A stretch of 64,000 bases of DNA from Porphyromonas cangingivalis (lineage in GTDB: Bacteria; Bacteroidota; Bacteroidia; Bacteroidales; Porphyromonadaceae): positions 1 to 64,000 of the forward strand of contig NZ_LR134506.1 of assembly GCF_900638305.1 (NCBI RefSeq), written 5' to 3'. The notes beneath the pieces are model-generated. The model saw nothing but the letters and a program-made list of their open reading frames with translations, ran no database searches and had not been told where the DNA came from. Each line of letters begins with the position of its first letter. Within the stretch, counting starts at the first letter, position 1. The position numbers and the translations under genes were made by a program. This document shows positions 8,714 to 18,280 of this stretch, piece by piece.

Positions 8714-9928
8714 TTAGCTCTCGATGTCTTTGAGGGCTTTTCTCTTCTGCCAGCGGTAGACGATGTATGTCGTGATGAAGTACACGAGGGCTTGGAGCCA
8801 TAGAGCGATGTATTCGGAGGATACGGCGGAGAGTTCGGCACCCATATTGTTGATCTTCACGAAGCCATTGATACCGAAGGTGGAGGGGAATAGGTACGAG
8901 AGGTATTTCCAAAAAGGAGCGATGGATGTCCCCGGCCACGAGATCCCCGAGAGGAAGAGGAGGGGCACTGAGGTGAAGACGAAGATCATCATACAGATCT
9001 CTCTATTGCGGATGAGCACGGAGCAGGTCATCGCAAAGAAGATGCAGGCCAAAAGGTAAGGGAGGATGAAGGTGAAGAATGCCGTCGGTTGGCCTATCTG
9101 CACGAGGTTGAACATCCAGGGGACAACACCGAGTGTATAGCCCGAGATGAGGGCGTAAACCGCAAGGTAGTTGAGGCTCTTGCCCAGGACGATGCGCAGA
9201 GGGCCGCTGTAATGGATGTCCGCAGGGATGATGCTTCGTCCCGAGTTCCGTTCACGCACCGTACCTGCGGAGAGACCTACCCCGAGGAGCAGAGTCTGCT
9301 GGATGATGAGGATGAGGACTGCAGGGAGCAGGAAGGATGCAAATCCCGTGGTGGGATTGAAGAGTGCGACATCCTCGTACTCGATAGGATAGGTAAGTAT
9401 TTCCTCCTCTCGGTCTGTGGTCTTGCCACTACGTGTGATCTTGATCTCCTTGTTCATCTCCAAAGAGACGTTGGTGTTGGCGATCACTATTGCCTTGTAA
9501 TAGAGGAGACCACTCATATCGCAGTAAAGGCTCACGGTGGATTGCTTGCCGAGATTGAGGTTGGAGGTAAACTCCTCAGGGATATAGACGATGCCATGTG
9601 CTTTGTGTCGGCGCATCATTTCTTGGGCTTCGGCCATATCTGCACAGTGGGCGACGATCTCCACATCGGGTGTCGCATCCACACGGCGGAGGTAGTCCCT
9701 GCTGAGTGAAGAAGTGTTGGCATCGACGACCACAATGGGAACTTCACGCACCACTTCGGGATTGTAGATATAGCTGTAGAGTAGAGGGTACAACAAGGGG
9801 ACGAGGACAAAGAAGATCATCACTCCTACATCCTTGTAGGTCACTTTCAGTTCTTTCAAAAAGATATAGAAGACATCCTCGATAAAGACCTGAAACCTGC
9901 TCCACAGACTTGTATTATCGGTATTCAT
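8714..9928 (-). CDS. ABC-2 type transporter permease (second of pair)
   Basis: A 404-residue membrane protein of the ABC-2 permease type (YhgE/Pip and YbhR/YbhS-like). An N-terminal membrane helix near 30-55 is followed by a large extracytoplasmic domain (about 60-220) and then five or six membrane helices. It is the last gene of the operon tolC-hlyD-permease-permease. Its ATG overlaps the preceding stop by one base (TAATG). With the sister permease it would form the inner-membrane channel of a tripartite drug or lipid exporter. Substrate unknown. No ATP-binding subunit is encoded nearby. Confidence 0.88.
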   Translation of the reverse strand: MNTDNTSLWSRFQVFIEDVFYIFLKELKVTYKDVGVMIFFVLVPLLYPLLYSYIYNPEVVREVPIVVVDANTSSLSRDYLRRVDATPDVEIVAHCADMAEAQEMMRRHKAHGIVYIPEEFTSNLNLGKQSTVSLYCDMSGLLYYKAIVIANTNVSLEMNKEIKITRSGKTTDREEEILTYPIEYEDVALFNPTTGFASFLLPAVLILIIQQTLLLGVGLSAGTVRERNSGRSIIPADIHYSGPLRIVLGKSLNYLAVYALISGYTLGVVPWMFNLVQIGQPTAFFTFILPYLLACIFFAMTCSVLIRNREICMMIFVFTSVPLLFLSGISWPGTSIAPFWKYLSYLFPSTFGINGFVKINNMGAELSAVSSEYIALWLQALVYFITTYIVYRWQKRKALKDIES

Positions 9929-11112
9929 TACGGAATGTAGGTATTGTGTCTCAAGGCGTAGTCAAGCCTATTCAAGACTATGAATGGTAGCAGTAAGAAC
10001 GCGAGCAGAGCGACATAGTGTCCCCACGAGTAAGCCATCGCGTAGCCGTTGAGGGCTTGATCGGCATAGATCAGGAAGAAATGGCGTAGGGGAAAGAGAT
10101 TACTCAGAGTTTGGATCATCTTGGGCATTGCCATCACGGGGAAGGAGAAGCCTGCGACGGATAGTGAGATCACTCCCCAAAGTGAGGCAAAGCTCAGTCC
10201 GAGGCGAAGCATCGGGAATGTACCGATCATGAAGATGCCGATGGCTTGTGAGGCGAGGATGAGTAGTGTCGTAGCCAAGAGCATCGGTACGATACCACCT
10301 TCACAAGGGAAGTTCAGATAACCGTACAAAAAGACATTGTGGAAGATCCCCATGATCATCCATATTATCGTGTGGGGCAGGAGCTTCCCCGATAGTGCTA
10401 TGTATATCGAATCTCCAGCCATGGAGAGCCACTCTTTGGCAGTCTGATACTTGATCTCCAGTCCTACTGTACACACTGTGACCATGAAGATCAGCAGGGA
10501 GAGGATACCGGGAAGTATACCATTGGAGAGGTAGATGGAGTAGTTGAGCCAAGGGTTGCTGATCGCATGGGTGTCGATGACGATAGGACGCAGGAAGCTC
10601 ATGGCTTGATCTTCTGTCGCGCCTTTGGCAAAAAGCATCTGCCGTGCAGCACCTCCCGATGCCATCTCGCCCAACATCTTCATGTCTCTGAACTGGAGAG
10701 ACCCGGCGATGAGGTATGAGTAATTGGTGTAGAAGGATATCTTCGGCTGTCGCTGACTCAGCAGATCCTTGTCAAGCCCTTGGGGAATGTAATAATACCC
10801 ATATATCTCCCCACGTTGCATGGCTTCACGTGCCTCCGATGCGTTTTCGTAGTGAGAGACGACCTTTGTCTGTGCAAAGACATCCAAGTTACGTACGAGT
10901 TTGCGAGAGGTGGACGAATTGTCCATGTCCACCACACCTGCCGGAAGATCTGCAGGCAGACCGCTTGACATCAGCGTGGTGAAGAAGATATAACAGAAGA
11001 GAGGTGCTATGATCATGCAGAAGATGAACAAAGGGCGCGAGGTCAACAAGCGTACCTCACGCTTTGCCACTGCGATGATCTTGTCTCTCTTGGATAATGC
11101 TGTGTCCATCAC
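9928..11112 (-). CDS. ABC-2 type transporter permease (first of pair)
   Basis: A 394-residue ABC-2 permease with the same plan as its neighbour: one N-terminal helix (about 22-45), a periplasmic domain with VVDMDNSS-type sequence, and a C-terminal helical bundle with PALRHFFLIYADQALNG-like family features near the end. Its ATG begins directly after the hlyD stop. Pairs of such permeases occur in YbhFSR-like exporters. Confidence 0.88.
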   Translation of the reverse strand: MMDTALSKRDKIIAVAKREVRLLTSRPLFIFCMIIAPLFCYIFFTTLMSSGLPADLPAGVVDMDNSSTSRKLVRNLDVFAQTKVVSHYENASEAREAMQRGEIYGYYYIPQGLDKDLLSQRQPKISFYTNYSYLIAGSLQFRDMKMLGEMASGGAARQMLFAKGATEDQAMSFLRPIVIDTHAISNPWLNYSIYLSNGILPGILSLLIFMVTVCTVGLEIKYQTAKEWLSMAGDSIYIALSGKLLPHTIIWMIMGIFHNVFLYGYLNFPCEGGIVPMLLATTLLILASQAIGIFMIGTFPMLRLGLSFASLWGVISLSVAGFSFPVMAMPKMIQTLSNLFPLRHFFLIYADQALNGYAMAYSWGHYVALLAFLLLPFIVLNRLDYALRHNTYIP

Positions 11113-12102
11113 TTACTTCTTGATGATGACAGACATACCGGGGCGCAGGTCGGTCACACGTGTGACAGGGGTAGCACGCACCTCGAAGGTCTTTAGGTCA
11201 TACTGTCCTGTGGTCTTTGTTGCCTTCCACACAGCGTACGACCCCATATCTTTTATGTAGTTCACTTTGAACTTCACCGCCTGCTCCGAGAGTGCAGGGA
11301 TGACAGCCTCAAACTCTGCGCCCATCTTGAGCCCTTGCAGGAGGTCTTCACGCACGTTGAATGTCGCCCATTGCTCATCGAGCTGAACGATCGTCATGAT
11401 GGGTGCCCCCGTGCCTACGAGTTCGCCTACCTTTGGGTAGATCTCAGCGACTTCTCCATCGGCTTGTGCGATGAGGTAAGTCTCTTGGACATAAGCCTCC
11501 ACTTCAGCCACTGCTCCCTTGGCTCTGAGGACAAGGGCCTCGGCAGCTTGTTTATCTTCACGCTGTGCACCATTCTTTGCCATATCGTACTGCGCACGAG
11601 CCGCACGCTCTGTCGCTATGGCCGCATCCCTTTGGGCTGTGACTTCGTCAAATTTTTGAGAAGGCACGACCCCTTGCCGGTGTAGGCGTTCGAGTCTTGC
11701 GAAAGACTTTTCGGCGATGTCCACACCGGCCTTCGCCTTCTGCCACATCTCATAAGCCGCTTGTATTTGTTCGGCTCTTGCACCCTTGATGGCCTTTGTG
11801 TTTTGGGCTTCGGCAGCAGCTTGAGCCGCCCTTGCTTGCTCCATCTTAGCTTGAACCTCGGGTGCTTCGAGGATTGCGAGGGTGTCACCTGCTTTTACGG
11901 GCTGTCCCTCTTGGACCCTCAGTTCGAGGATACGTCCGGGAACTTTGCTGGATACACGGTACTCATCCGCTTCCGCCTGTCCTTGTATGATCTCATCACT
12001 GCTTCCGAGCATGAAGAAGCCTACCACTGCAACCAAGATGAGGACACCTATCAGGGTCACGAATGCCACCAACATATTGCTGTTTTGAGATTTTGTTGTC
12101 AT
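11113..12102 (-). CDS. HlyD-family membrane fusion (periplasmic adaptor) protein
   Basis: A 329-residue adaptor that would link the inner-membrane permeases to TolC. There is one N-terminal membrane helix (about 10-32), then a biotinyl-lipoyl-like half near 45-75 (VPGRILELRVQEGQPVKAGD). A long Ala/Gln/Glu-rich coiled-coil hairpin spans about 75-190, followed by the second lipoyl half (QADGEVAEIYPKVGELV) and a beta-barrel domain. Its ATG is 57 bases after the tolC stop. YbhG and EmrA are the nearest functional types. Confidence 0.92.
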   Translation of the reverse strand: MTTKSQNSNMLVAFVTLIGVLILVAVVGFFMLGSSDEIIQGQAEADEYRVSSKVPGRILELRVQEGQPVKAGDTLAILEAPEVQAKMEQARAAQAAAEAQNTKAIKGARAEQIQAAYEMWQKAKAGVDIAEKSFARLERLHRQGVVPSQKFDEVTAQRDAAIATERAARAQYDMAKNGAQREDKQAAEALVLRAKGAVAEVEAYVQETYLIAQADGEVAEIYPKVGELVGTGAPIMTIVQLDEQWATFNVREDLLQGLKMGAEFEAVIPALSEQAVKFKVNYIKDMGSYAVWKATKTTGQYDLKTFEVRATPVTRVTDLRPGMSVIIKK

Positions 12103-12158
12103 ATCTGAATGTATGTCTTAGTGTTGTTATGAATGTTGAACGAATAGATCTCCTATAC

Positions 12159-13640
12159 TTAAAGATGCCCCAAAGCCTTCCGCAAGTACACATCCGAAAG
12201 GCGTACATCGATCTGTGCATCTATCTTGGACGACTGAGCGGAGAGCCAGGCCGTCTGAGCTTCGAGGACATTGGCTGTTGTGCTGATACCTTCCTTGTGT
12301 CCCAAGGTAGCGTATCGAAGGTTTTCGTCCGCATGTGCAAGATTTTGCACAGCCATAGTCAGACGCTTCTGTGCCTCCTTGACACGAGCCGTGGACTGAT
12401 TTACCTGTAGCTCTATCTTCTCCTTGGCATTGTCCAGTTGGAGCTGTGACATACGAGCCTCCGACCGAGCCGCGCGTATCTTGTGGTAGCCTTCTCCCCA
12501 GTTCCATAGAGGTACGGTGACCATCACACCGACGTTCCACATCGTGCCGAACTTATTTTCAAAGCCATTGTACGACGATGGGTTCGACACGAGATAGTTC
12601 CCCACGAGTGCCACGTGAGGGAGATGAGAAGACAGTTCGAGCTTCACCTTTTGGTTTGATATCTTGGTGAGGAGTTCGAGACTCTTCAGCTCCGATCTGT
12701 TTTCGAAAGCTTGCTGTACCTCCATCGTGCCGTTGTACGAAGATATAGGGATGTCGCTGAGGGCTTCGTCCGCAAGCGATAGCTCGGTATTCAAACTCAG
12801 TCCGCAGAGCTGGCAGAGCAACATCTTCGACAAACTCAGTCCATCCTCAACCTTTGACATCGTTATCTCGGCTTCGTTGACCTTTACTTTGACCGAAAGT
12901 AGATCCGCCTTGGTGGCCACCCCTTCATCGACGAGTAGCTGTACATCTGCCTCCAACTGACGGAGTAGATTGAGGTATTCGACACTCAGTTTGTATTTGT
13001 TGACAAGAGAGATGACCTGCCAGTAAGCCTGATCGACACTGAGGATGACCTCCGCCTTGTCGCTCCTCTGTTTCTGTTGAGCGAGCTGTTCGGCATACTT
13101 CGTGATCTTGTTGTAGGCACGTATCTTGCCACCCATGTAGAGCGGTTGGGTCAGTGTGACCGCACCCACATACACGTTCCGTGTGTCCGTGCGCGAGCCC
13201 TCTGCCAACTGTTGCCCGAAAGCATCCAGATTGTTCGCTATGGATGGCAGTACATTCTTGCTGAGCGATCCGATGAGAGGAGCCAGATCCGGATACTTCA
13301 TCAGCACACCCTGCAAGGCCTGCGCGAGGGCAGGATCTTTGCCGAGAGCTCCGATGACAGCTGTCCCCATATGAGACAATGAAGCCTTCTGGCTGTCGCT
13401 CAGGATGGCTATCTCTTTGCTGTTGTGCATATAAGAGCCTGTTGCAGATAGGGCAGGGAGATACGAGGTGAAAGCCGCTTTGCGCTTGTGTCGTGTCGCA
13501 TTGATCTGCTCCTGAGCCATGAGGAGCTCCTTGTTGTTCTCCAATGCCAAAGACCTGCAGTCATCTATGGATAGCACCTTTTGGGCTTGGAGTGGTAGTG
13601 TCAGACATGCCCACACAGATAGGGCAATGATACGTTTCAT
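12159..13640 (-). CDS. TolC-family outer membrane efflux protein
   Basis: A 493-residue outer membrane channel protein. A signal peptide (about 1-19, ending LPLQAQ) is followed by two OEP repeats rich in long amphipathic helices. The first starts SIDDCRSLALENNKELLMAQEQ, and the second has SELKSLELLTKISNQKVKLE near the middle. It is the first gene of the efflux operon. Its upstream region carries a -7 motif overlapped by a perfect palindrome, which suggests repression by a dimeric regulator. Confidence 0.93.
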   Translation of the reverse strand: MKRIIALSVWACLTLPLQAQKVLSIDDCRSLALENNKELLMAQEQINATRHKRKAAFTSYLPALSATGSYMHNSKEIAILSDSQKASLSHMGTAVIGALGKDPALAQALQGVLMKYPDLAPLIGSLSKNVLPSIANNLDAFGQQLAEGSRTDTRNVYVGAVTLTQPLYMGGKIRAYNKITKYAEQLAQQKQRSDKAEVILSVDQAYWQVISLVNKYKLSVEYLNLLRQLEADVQLLVDEGVATKADLLSVKVKVNEAEITMSKVEDGLSLSKMLLCQLCGLSLNTELSLADEALSDIPISSYNGTMEVQQAFENRSELKSLELLTKISNQKVKLELSSHLPHVALVGNYLVSNPSSYNGFENKFGTMWNVGVMVTVPLWNWGEGYHKIRAARSEARMSQLQLDNAKEKIELQVNQSTARVKEAQKRLTMAVQNLAHADENLRYATLGHKEGISTTANVLEAQTAWLSAQSSKIDAQIDVRLSDVYLRKALGHL

Positions 13641-13681
13641 TTTGATTTATAATAATATGTTATGACCTAATATTTCGCATA

Positions 13682-13697
13682 TTGCACACGTGTGCAA
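13682..13697. promoter_or_regulatory. 16-bp palindromic operator candidate
   Basis: TTGCACACGTGTGCAA is a perfect palindrome centred 50 bases upstream of the tolC ATG. It overlaps the last bases of the minus-strand -7 element, where a repressor would block initiation. TetR- and MarR-type regulators of efflux pumps often use such sites. No regulator gene is adjacent, so the cognate protein is unknown. Confidence 0.6.
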
Positions 13698-13702
13698 AAA
13701 TA
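13695..13702 (-). promoter_or_regulatory. -7 element (TATTTTTG) of the efflux operon
   Basis: On the minus strand TATTTTTG fits TAnnTTTG and lies about 55 bases upstream of the tolC start. The -33 side is T-rich without a clear TTTG. The overlap with the palindrome at 13682-13697 supports a regulated promoter. Confidence 0.5.
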
Positions 13703-13811
13703 AAGCCTTTTATCGAGAAAGAAAAACTTTTTCCTCAAAATGTGAAATCCTGACGGAGTGGACAGATAAACTCCGCTTCCCTCCAAACGAACGGTAATAC
13801 GTCCAATGTGC

Positions 13812-13907
13812 TCCGGAATGTATTCTGTCCCCACGACAGAATGTATTCCGATGCCTGACAGAAAACATTCTGTCGTCTGATGTAGTGTTGTCTGTTGCCT
13901 GACAGAA
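13812..13907. repeat. Dispersed intergenic repeat, copy A
   Basis: The block has inverted modules, GGAATGTATTCTGTC and GACAGAATGTATTCC, around a short spacer, then two CCTGACAGAA units. GAATGTATTCTGTCCCC recurs at 33800-33817, also in a gap between divergent genes. Confidence 0.55.
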
Positions 13908-14045
13908 GTCATCGTTTGGGGTAACCATCGGCAGAGCGTGTTTGATGAAGAGGAAAAGTATTGATAACTATTTGGAATCAAAATAAAAATGCTACATTCA
14001 CGGCAATTGTGATAGTTTTTAGTCCGATACAAATAAGATTTATCC

Positions 14046-16328
14046 ATGAGGACGCATTTATTGGGGTTTCTATTCTTATTGATGAGCCAGATGTTATCTG
14101 CCCAAATCATAAGAGGTACCATCAAGGACACAGCAGATCGTTCGGCCATAAGCCAAGTACGGGTTACGGCTTATAGCCGGTCTGATTCTTTGAGCGCATA
14201 TTCCGATCCGCAAGGGCATTTTGCCCTCCAACCCCTGAATGGTATGCGAGTGGTACGACTTACCTTTTCGCACATGGCATATGAGCCTGTGGAGCTAAGT
14301 CCTTCTGCCGACTCCTTCATGGAGGTTTACCTCAACCCAAAGACAACACAACTGGATGAAGTCGTCATCAAGCAAGAGTTTTTGTCCAGACGTGATGGCA
14401 ATATCATCGTCAATATTTCTCGGATTCCAAATGTAGTCAATCTGCAAACCGATCAAGTATTGACAAGGATACCCGGGGTTCTTAAGATGAGCGAAGGGGC
14501 CTACTCCCTCAACGGTAAGTCTGCCGTGATCTATGTCAATGGGGTCAAGCAGACTATTTCCGCCGGTTCTCTTGCTGCTTTCCTCTCCAGCCTCCCAGCC
14601 GGTGCCGTCTCTTCGGTGGAGCTTGTACCCGTCAATTCGGGCCAATATTCAGCAACCACAGAAGCTGTCATTGACATCAAGACCACTCCCAATATCCCTC
14701 TCGGCTACTCATTTCAGCCCTCAGTTCATTCTTCGTTTTTCAAAAATGGGCTCAAGGATATCGGTGCCAATCTATTTTACATGACTAAGGTCAGACGGTT
14801 GTTGTTTCACAACACACTTTCGTATACCAACGAAAGAATTTATTCTGATTATCTCGACAGCTTGCTCCTTGCCGATCGGGCTCCTATCATCCAGGAAGGT
14901 GGTCGGAGGGGTAGAACGAATGTGATAACTTACAATGCTTCTCTTCTATACACTTTGCCAAGTAGTCATCGCTTGACTTTCAATACATTTATATACTATG
15001 ACTTCGCCAAGCCGACCCTGCATTGGTATACCTCCCTCAATAAGTCGATAATCCAAAGAAAAGAGCATAGCGACCTCTACAACTTTTCTCTCGTGTACCA
15101 AATACCCTCTGCCAATCTTGCCTTTAATGGGGATATAGGGTACGGCTTTTCGTATGGTGGTGTCTATCAAGAAGCAGACTATTTCCGTTTGGATGGAGAG
15201 CGATACAACCGTTCGGACGTACGTATGGACGGCTTCCTCAATACTCTTTATGTGAATCTACACTCTACCTTCGGAGACTGGAAACTACACTATGGGCTAC
15301 AGGTAGACTACAACAGTGTCAGGGACAAATCCGTCTATCAAGACGGACGACAGTCAGATTTTGGAGGCTTTGAGATCCTCCCCGCTCTTTATGCGCAGGC
15401 TCAATATCGATTGAGCAGACACCTTGGGCTGAAAGGTAGTGTCCGAATGGAGACCACACACTATCAGTACACCTTCGGGGAAGAGCCTGTAACCAAGGAC
15501 TATACCTCTCTCTTTCCCTCCCTCTTGCTCAATGGGGACTTTTCCGATTATAGCTTTACATCGGGGCTGGTGTCCAATATCATCCGACCAAGGTACCAGA
15601 CGATGATCCCGGGACTACGACAGAGCAGTGACTATATGTACTACTCGGGCAATCCTGACCTCAAGCCCTGCGATGGCTACGGACTGATATTCAATAGTAC
15701 TTTCTTTGGGTATGCACAGCTCAATCTCATGTATGCCTTTGTGGCTGATAATACAGGTAGTGTGTACGCAAGGAAGGGTGAGTATTTGATAAAATCTACT
15801 GAAAACATTTCGGATCAACAGTATTTTGCTGTGAATGCGCTCCTCCCCTTTTCCTTTTGGGGAGATAAGCTCACGGGACAACTCCAGGCCGAAGGTGCCC
15901 ATCGTAAGTTGTACAACTTCAAACATGGCTTTGTCCCTCCTCTTGGTAGATCTGCCTCTTATTGGTCACATAGCTACAATGCCAGTGTAAGTTACTCGCC
16001 GACCGATCGTGTCAATGTCACTCTCTATGGCTCCTACGAACCGCGATATTCCTCTACTCTGCTTGAGACTTCTTGGAATACGAAGTGGAGTCTCGAACTG
16101 TACTATTCCTTCCTCAAAGAACGCAATCTTACACTCTACCTCGGGGCATACGATCTCTTTAGGCGGGACAATGTATACACTTCATACTTCCTTGACCATG
16201 CTGAACGCTCCAAGGTCTTCAGCATCGGCCCCTCTTTCAAGATCTCCCTCAAATATCGACTCAATAAGGGGCAGAAGGTCATCGAAGAGTATAGGGATTA
16301 TACACCCAATGCCTCCCGCATCCGATAG
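14046..16328 (+). CDS. TonB-dependent receptor-like outer membrane beta-barrel protein
   Basis: A 760-residue secreted protein with a signal peptide (about 1-20, ending MLSAQ). A carboxypeptidase-regulatory-like beta-sandwich follows (IIRGTIKDTADRSAISQVRV, about 21-105), then a plug-like region (about 120-220, with VLTRIPGVLKM and AVIYVNGVKQ). The long C-terminal part has alternating aromatic beta strands of the OMP_b-brl_3 type. It resembles TonB-dependent receptors but is shorter than SusC proteins, and no SusD partner follows. It is divergent from the efflux operon. Substrate unknown. Confidence 0.85.
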   Translation: MRTHLLGFLFLLMSQMLSAQIIRGTIKDTADRSAISQVRVTAYSRSDSLSAYSDPQGHFALQPLNGMRVVRLTFSHMAYEPVELSPSADSFMEVYLNPKTTQLDEVVIKQEFLSRRDGNIIVNISRIPNVVNLQTDQVLTRIPGVLKMSEGAYSLNGKSAVIYVNGVKQTISAGSLAAFLSSLPAGAVSSVELVPVNSGQYSATTEAVIDIKTTPNIPLGYSFQPSVHSSFFKNGLKDIGANLFYMTKVRRLLFHNTLSYTNERIYSDYLDSLLLADRAPIIQEGGRRGRTNVITYNASLLYTLPSSHRLTFNTFIYYDFAKPTLHWYTSLNKSIIQRKEHSDLYNFSLVYQIPSANLAFNGDIGYGFSYGGVYQEADYFRLDGERYNRSDVRMDGFLNTLYVNLHSTFGDWKLHYGLQVDYNSVRDKSVYQDGRQSDFGGFEILPALYAQAQYRLSRHLGLKGSVRMETTHYQYTFGEEPVTKDYTSLFPSLLLNGDFSDYSFTSGLVSNIIRPRYQTMIPGLRQSSDYMYYSGNPDLKPCDGYGLIFNSTFFGYAQLNLMYAFVADNTGSVYARKGEYLIKSTENISDQQYFAVNALLPFSFWGDKLTGQLQAEGAHRKLYNFKHGFVPPLGRSASYWSHSYNASVSYSPTDRVNVTLYGSYEPRYSSTLLETSWNTKWSLELYYSFLKERNLTLYLGAYDLFRRDNVYTSYFLDHAERSKVFSIGPSFKISLKYRLNKGQKVIEEYRDYTPNASRIR

Positions 16329-16394
16329 ATACTGTTGTGCAGAAATGGAAGAAATGTCAGGTCTTGACTTGGGGATGGAAATGATATTTTTTTG

Positions 16395-16402
16395 TACCTT
16401 TG
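16395..16402 (+). promoter_or_regulatory. -7 element (TACCTTTG) upstream of lepA
   Basis: TACCTTTG matches TAnnTTTG, with TTGG at 16369-16372 as a possible -33 element 22 bases upstream. It lies about 90 bases before the lepA ATG. Confidence 0.6.
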
Positions 16403-16489
16403 TCCTTAATCCCTTGCTCTCTGTTGCAGGCTTATAGAAGCGTGCCAAGGGGTTAAGATCAGACTGGAAATTTATATACGATAGACCAA

Positions 16490-18277
16490 ATGAAGCATAT
16501 TCGCAACTTCTGTATCATCGCACACATTGATCACGGTAAGAGTACCTTGGCAGATAGGCTGTTGGAGGAGACCAAGACTGTAGATCAAAAGGCTCTGAAG
16601 GATCAGGTGCTGGACAATATGGATCTCGAGCGTGAGCGTGGTATCACCATCAAGAGTCATGCCATACAGATGAACTATACCTTGGATGGGCAAGAATATA
16701 CCCTCAACCTCATCGATACTCCGGGGCACGTGGACTTCTCTTACGAGGTGTCCCGCTCTATTGCAGCGTGCGAGGGGGCTCTCCTCATCGTTGATGCCGC
16801 TCAGGGGATACAGGCACAGACGATCTCAAACCTCTATATGGCTCTCGATCATGACCTCAAGATCATACCTATCGTCAACAAGATCGACCTCCCCAGCGCG
16901 ATGCCTGAGGAAGTGACCGATGAGATCGTCGAGCTCCTTGGTTGTGATCATGATGAAGTGATCCGTGCCAGCGGTAAGACGGGCGAGGGGGTGCAGGACA
17001 TCCTCCGTGCCATCGTGGAGCGTATAGATCCACCCAAAGGGGATCCGGATGCTCCGCTTCAGTGTCTTATCTTCGACTCTGTCTTCAACTCGTTCAGAGG
17101 GATTATTGCTTACTTCAAGGTCGTCAATGGGGTCATCCGCAAAGGTGATCATGTGAAGTTCATCGCAACCGAAAAGGAATATGAAGCTGATGAGGTCGGT
17201 GTGCTTCAGCTCGATATGATGCCTCGAAAAGAGATCCGTACGGGTGATGTGGGTTACATCATCTCAGGGATCAAGACCTCAAAGGAGGTCAAGGTGGGGG
17301 ACACCATTACTCATGTCAAAGGTGGGGCCAAGGAGGCTATCTCGGGATTTGAGGAGGTCAAGCCGATGGTCTTTGCAGGGGTCTATCCGATCGAGAGTGA
17401 GGACTTTGAGAATCTCCGTGCTTCGCTCGAAAAACTTCAACTCAATGATGCTTCATTGACCTTTCAACCTGAGAGCTCCGCAGCCTTGGGCTTCGGATTC
17501 CGTTGTGGCTTCTTGGGGCTTCTTCACATGGAGATCATCCAAGAGCGTCTCGATAGAGAGTATAATATGAATGTCATCACCACTGTCCCCAACGTTTCTT
17601 ATCTCGTCTACGACAAGAAGGGCGGGGTGACGGAGGTGCACAACCCTTCGGGACTCCCGGATCCGGCTACGATCGACAAGATCGAAGAGCCTTTCATCCG
17701 TGCTTCGGTCATCACCGATACAGCCTACATCGGGCCTATCATGACTCTTTGCCTCGGTAAGCGTGGTGTCCTCGTGCGCCAAGACTATATATGGGGTAAT
17801 CGTATAGAGATCATTTACGACTTGCCTCTGGGTGAGATTGTTATTGATTTTTATGACAAGCTCAAGAGTGTGTCGAAGGGCTATGCTTCGTTCGACTACA
17901 CTATACATGATTTCCGTGAGTCCAAGCTCGTGAAGCTCGATATCCTCCTTAATGGTGAGCCTGTCGATGCCCTCTCTACATTGACCCACATAGATAACAG
18001 TGTGACTTTCGGTCGTCGTATGTGTGAGAAGCTCAAGGAGCTTATCCCTCGTCAGCAGTTCGACATCGCCATCCAAGCTGCCATCGGTGCTAAGATCATC
18101 GCTCGTGAGACAATCAAGGCGGTGCGTAAGGACGTGACGGCAAAGTGTTATGGTGGTGACATCTCTCGTAAGCGTAAGCTCCTCGAAAAGCAGAAAGAGG
18201 GTAAGAAGCGTATGAAGCAGATAGGTACGGTGGAGGTGCCTCAAAAAGCATTCTTGGCTGTCCTAAAATTAGACTAA
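16490..18277 (+). CDS. lepA: Elongation factor 4 (LepA)
   Basis: A ribosome-associated GTPase that can back-translocate or remodel stalled ribosomes. G1 is AHIDHGKS at residues 11-18, G3 DTPGHVDF near 80, and G4 NKID near 130. It then has the EF-G-like domains II, III and V and the LepA-specific C-terminal domain (with [20 protein letters not shown]). 595 residues is the standard length. dnaB starts three bases after the stop. Confidence 0.98.
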   Translation: MKHIRNFCIIAHIDHGKSTLADRLLEETKTVDQKALKDQVLDNMDLERERGITIKSHAIQMNYTLDGQEYTLNLIDTPGHVDFSYEVSRSIAACEGALLIVDAAQGIQAQTISNLYMALDHDLKIIPIVNKIDLPSAMPEEVTDEIVELLGCDHDEVIRASGKTGEGVQDILRAIVERIDPPKGDPDAPLQCLIFDSVFNSFRGIIAYFKVVNGVIRKGDHVKFIATEKEYEADEVGVLQLDMMPRKEIRTGDVGYIISGIKTSKEVKVGDTITHVKGGAKEAISGFEEVKPMVFAGVYPIESEDFENLRASLEKLQLNDASLTFQPESSAALGFGFRCGFLGLLHMEIIQERLDREYNMNVITTVPNVSYLVYDKKGGVTEVHNPSGLPDPATIDKIEEPFIRASVITDTAYIGPIMTLCLGKRGVLVRQDYIWGNRIEIIYDLPLGEIVIDFYDKLKSVSKGYASFDYTIHDFRESKLVKLDILLNGEPVDALSTLTHIDNSVTFGRRMCEKLKELIPRQQFDIAIQAAIGAKIIARETIKAVRKDVTAKCYGGDISRKRKLLEKQKEGKKRMKQIGTVEVPQKAFLAVLKLD

Positions 18278-18280
18278 GTC

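Larger units (their letters stand above)
13641..14045. other. Divergent intergenic region tolC / outer membrane receptor
   Basis: This gene-free stretch holds the tolC promoter and palindrome near 13682-13702 and a repeat-rich block at 13812-13907. No recognisable -7 motif for the rightward gene was found. Confidence 0.7.

Noticed and set aside
9089-9709. 206-codon plus-strand frame inside the efflux operon
   Set aside because: Antisense to two intact permease genes with no signature of its own.
17453-18244. Long minus-strand reading frame opposite lepA
   Set aside because: Antisense shadow of a certain gene with no recognisable domain.
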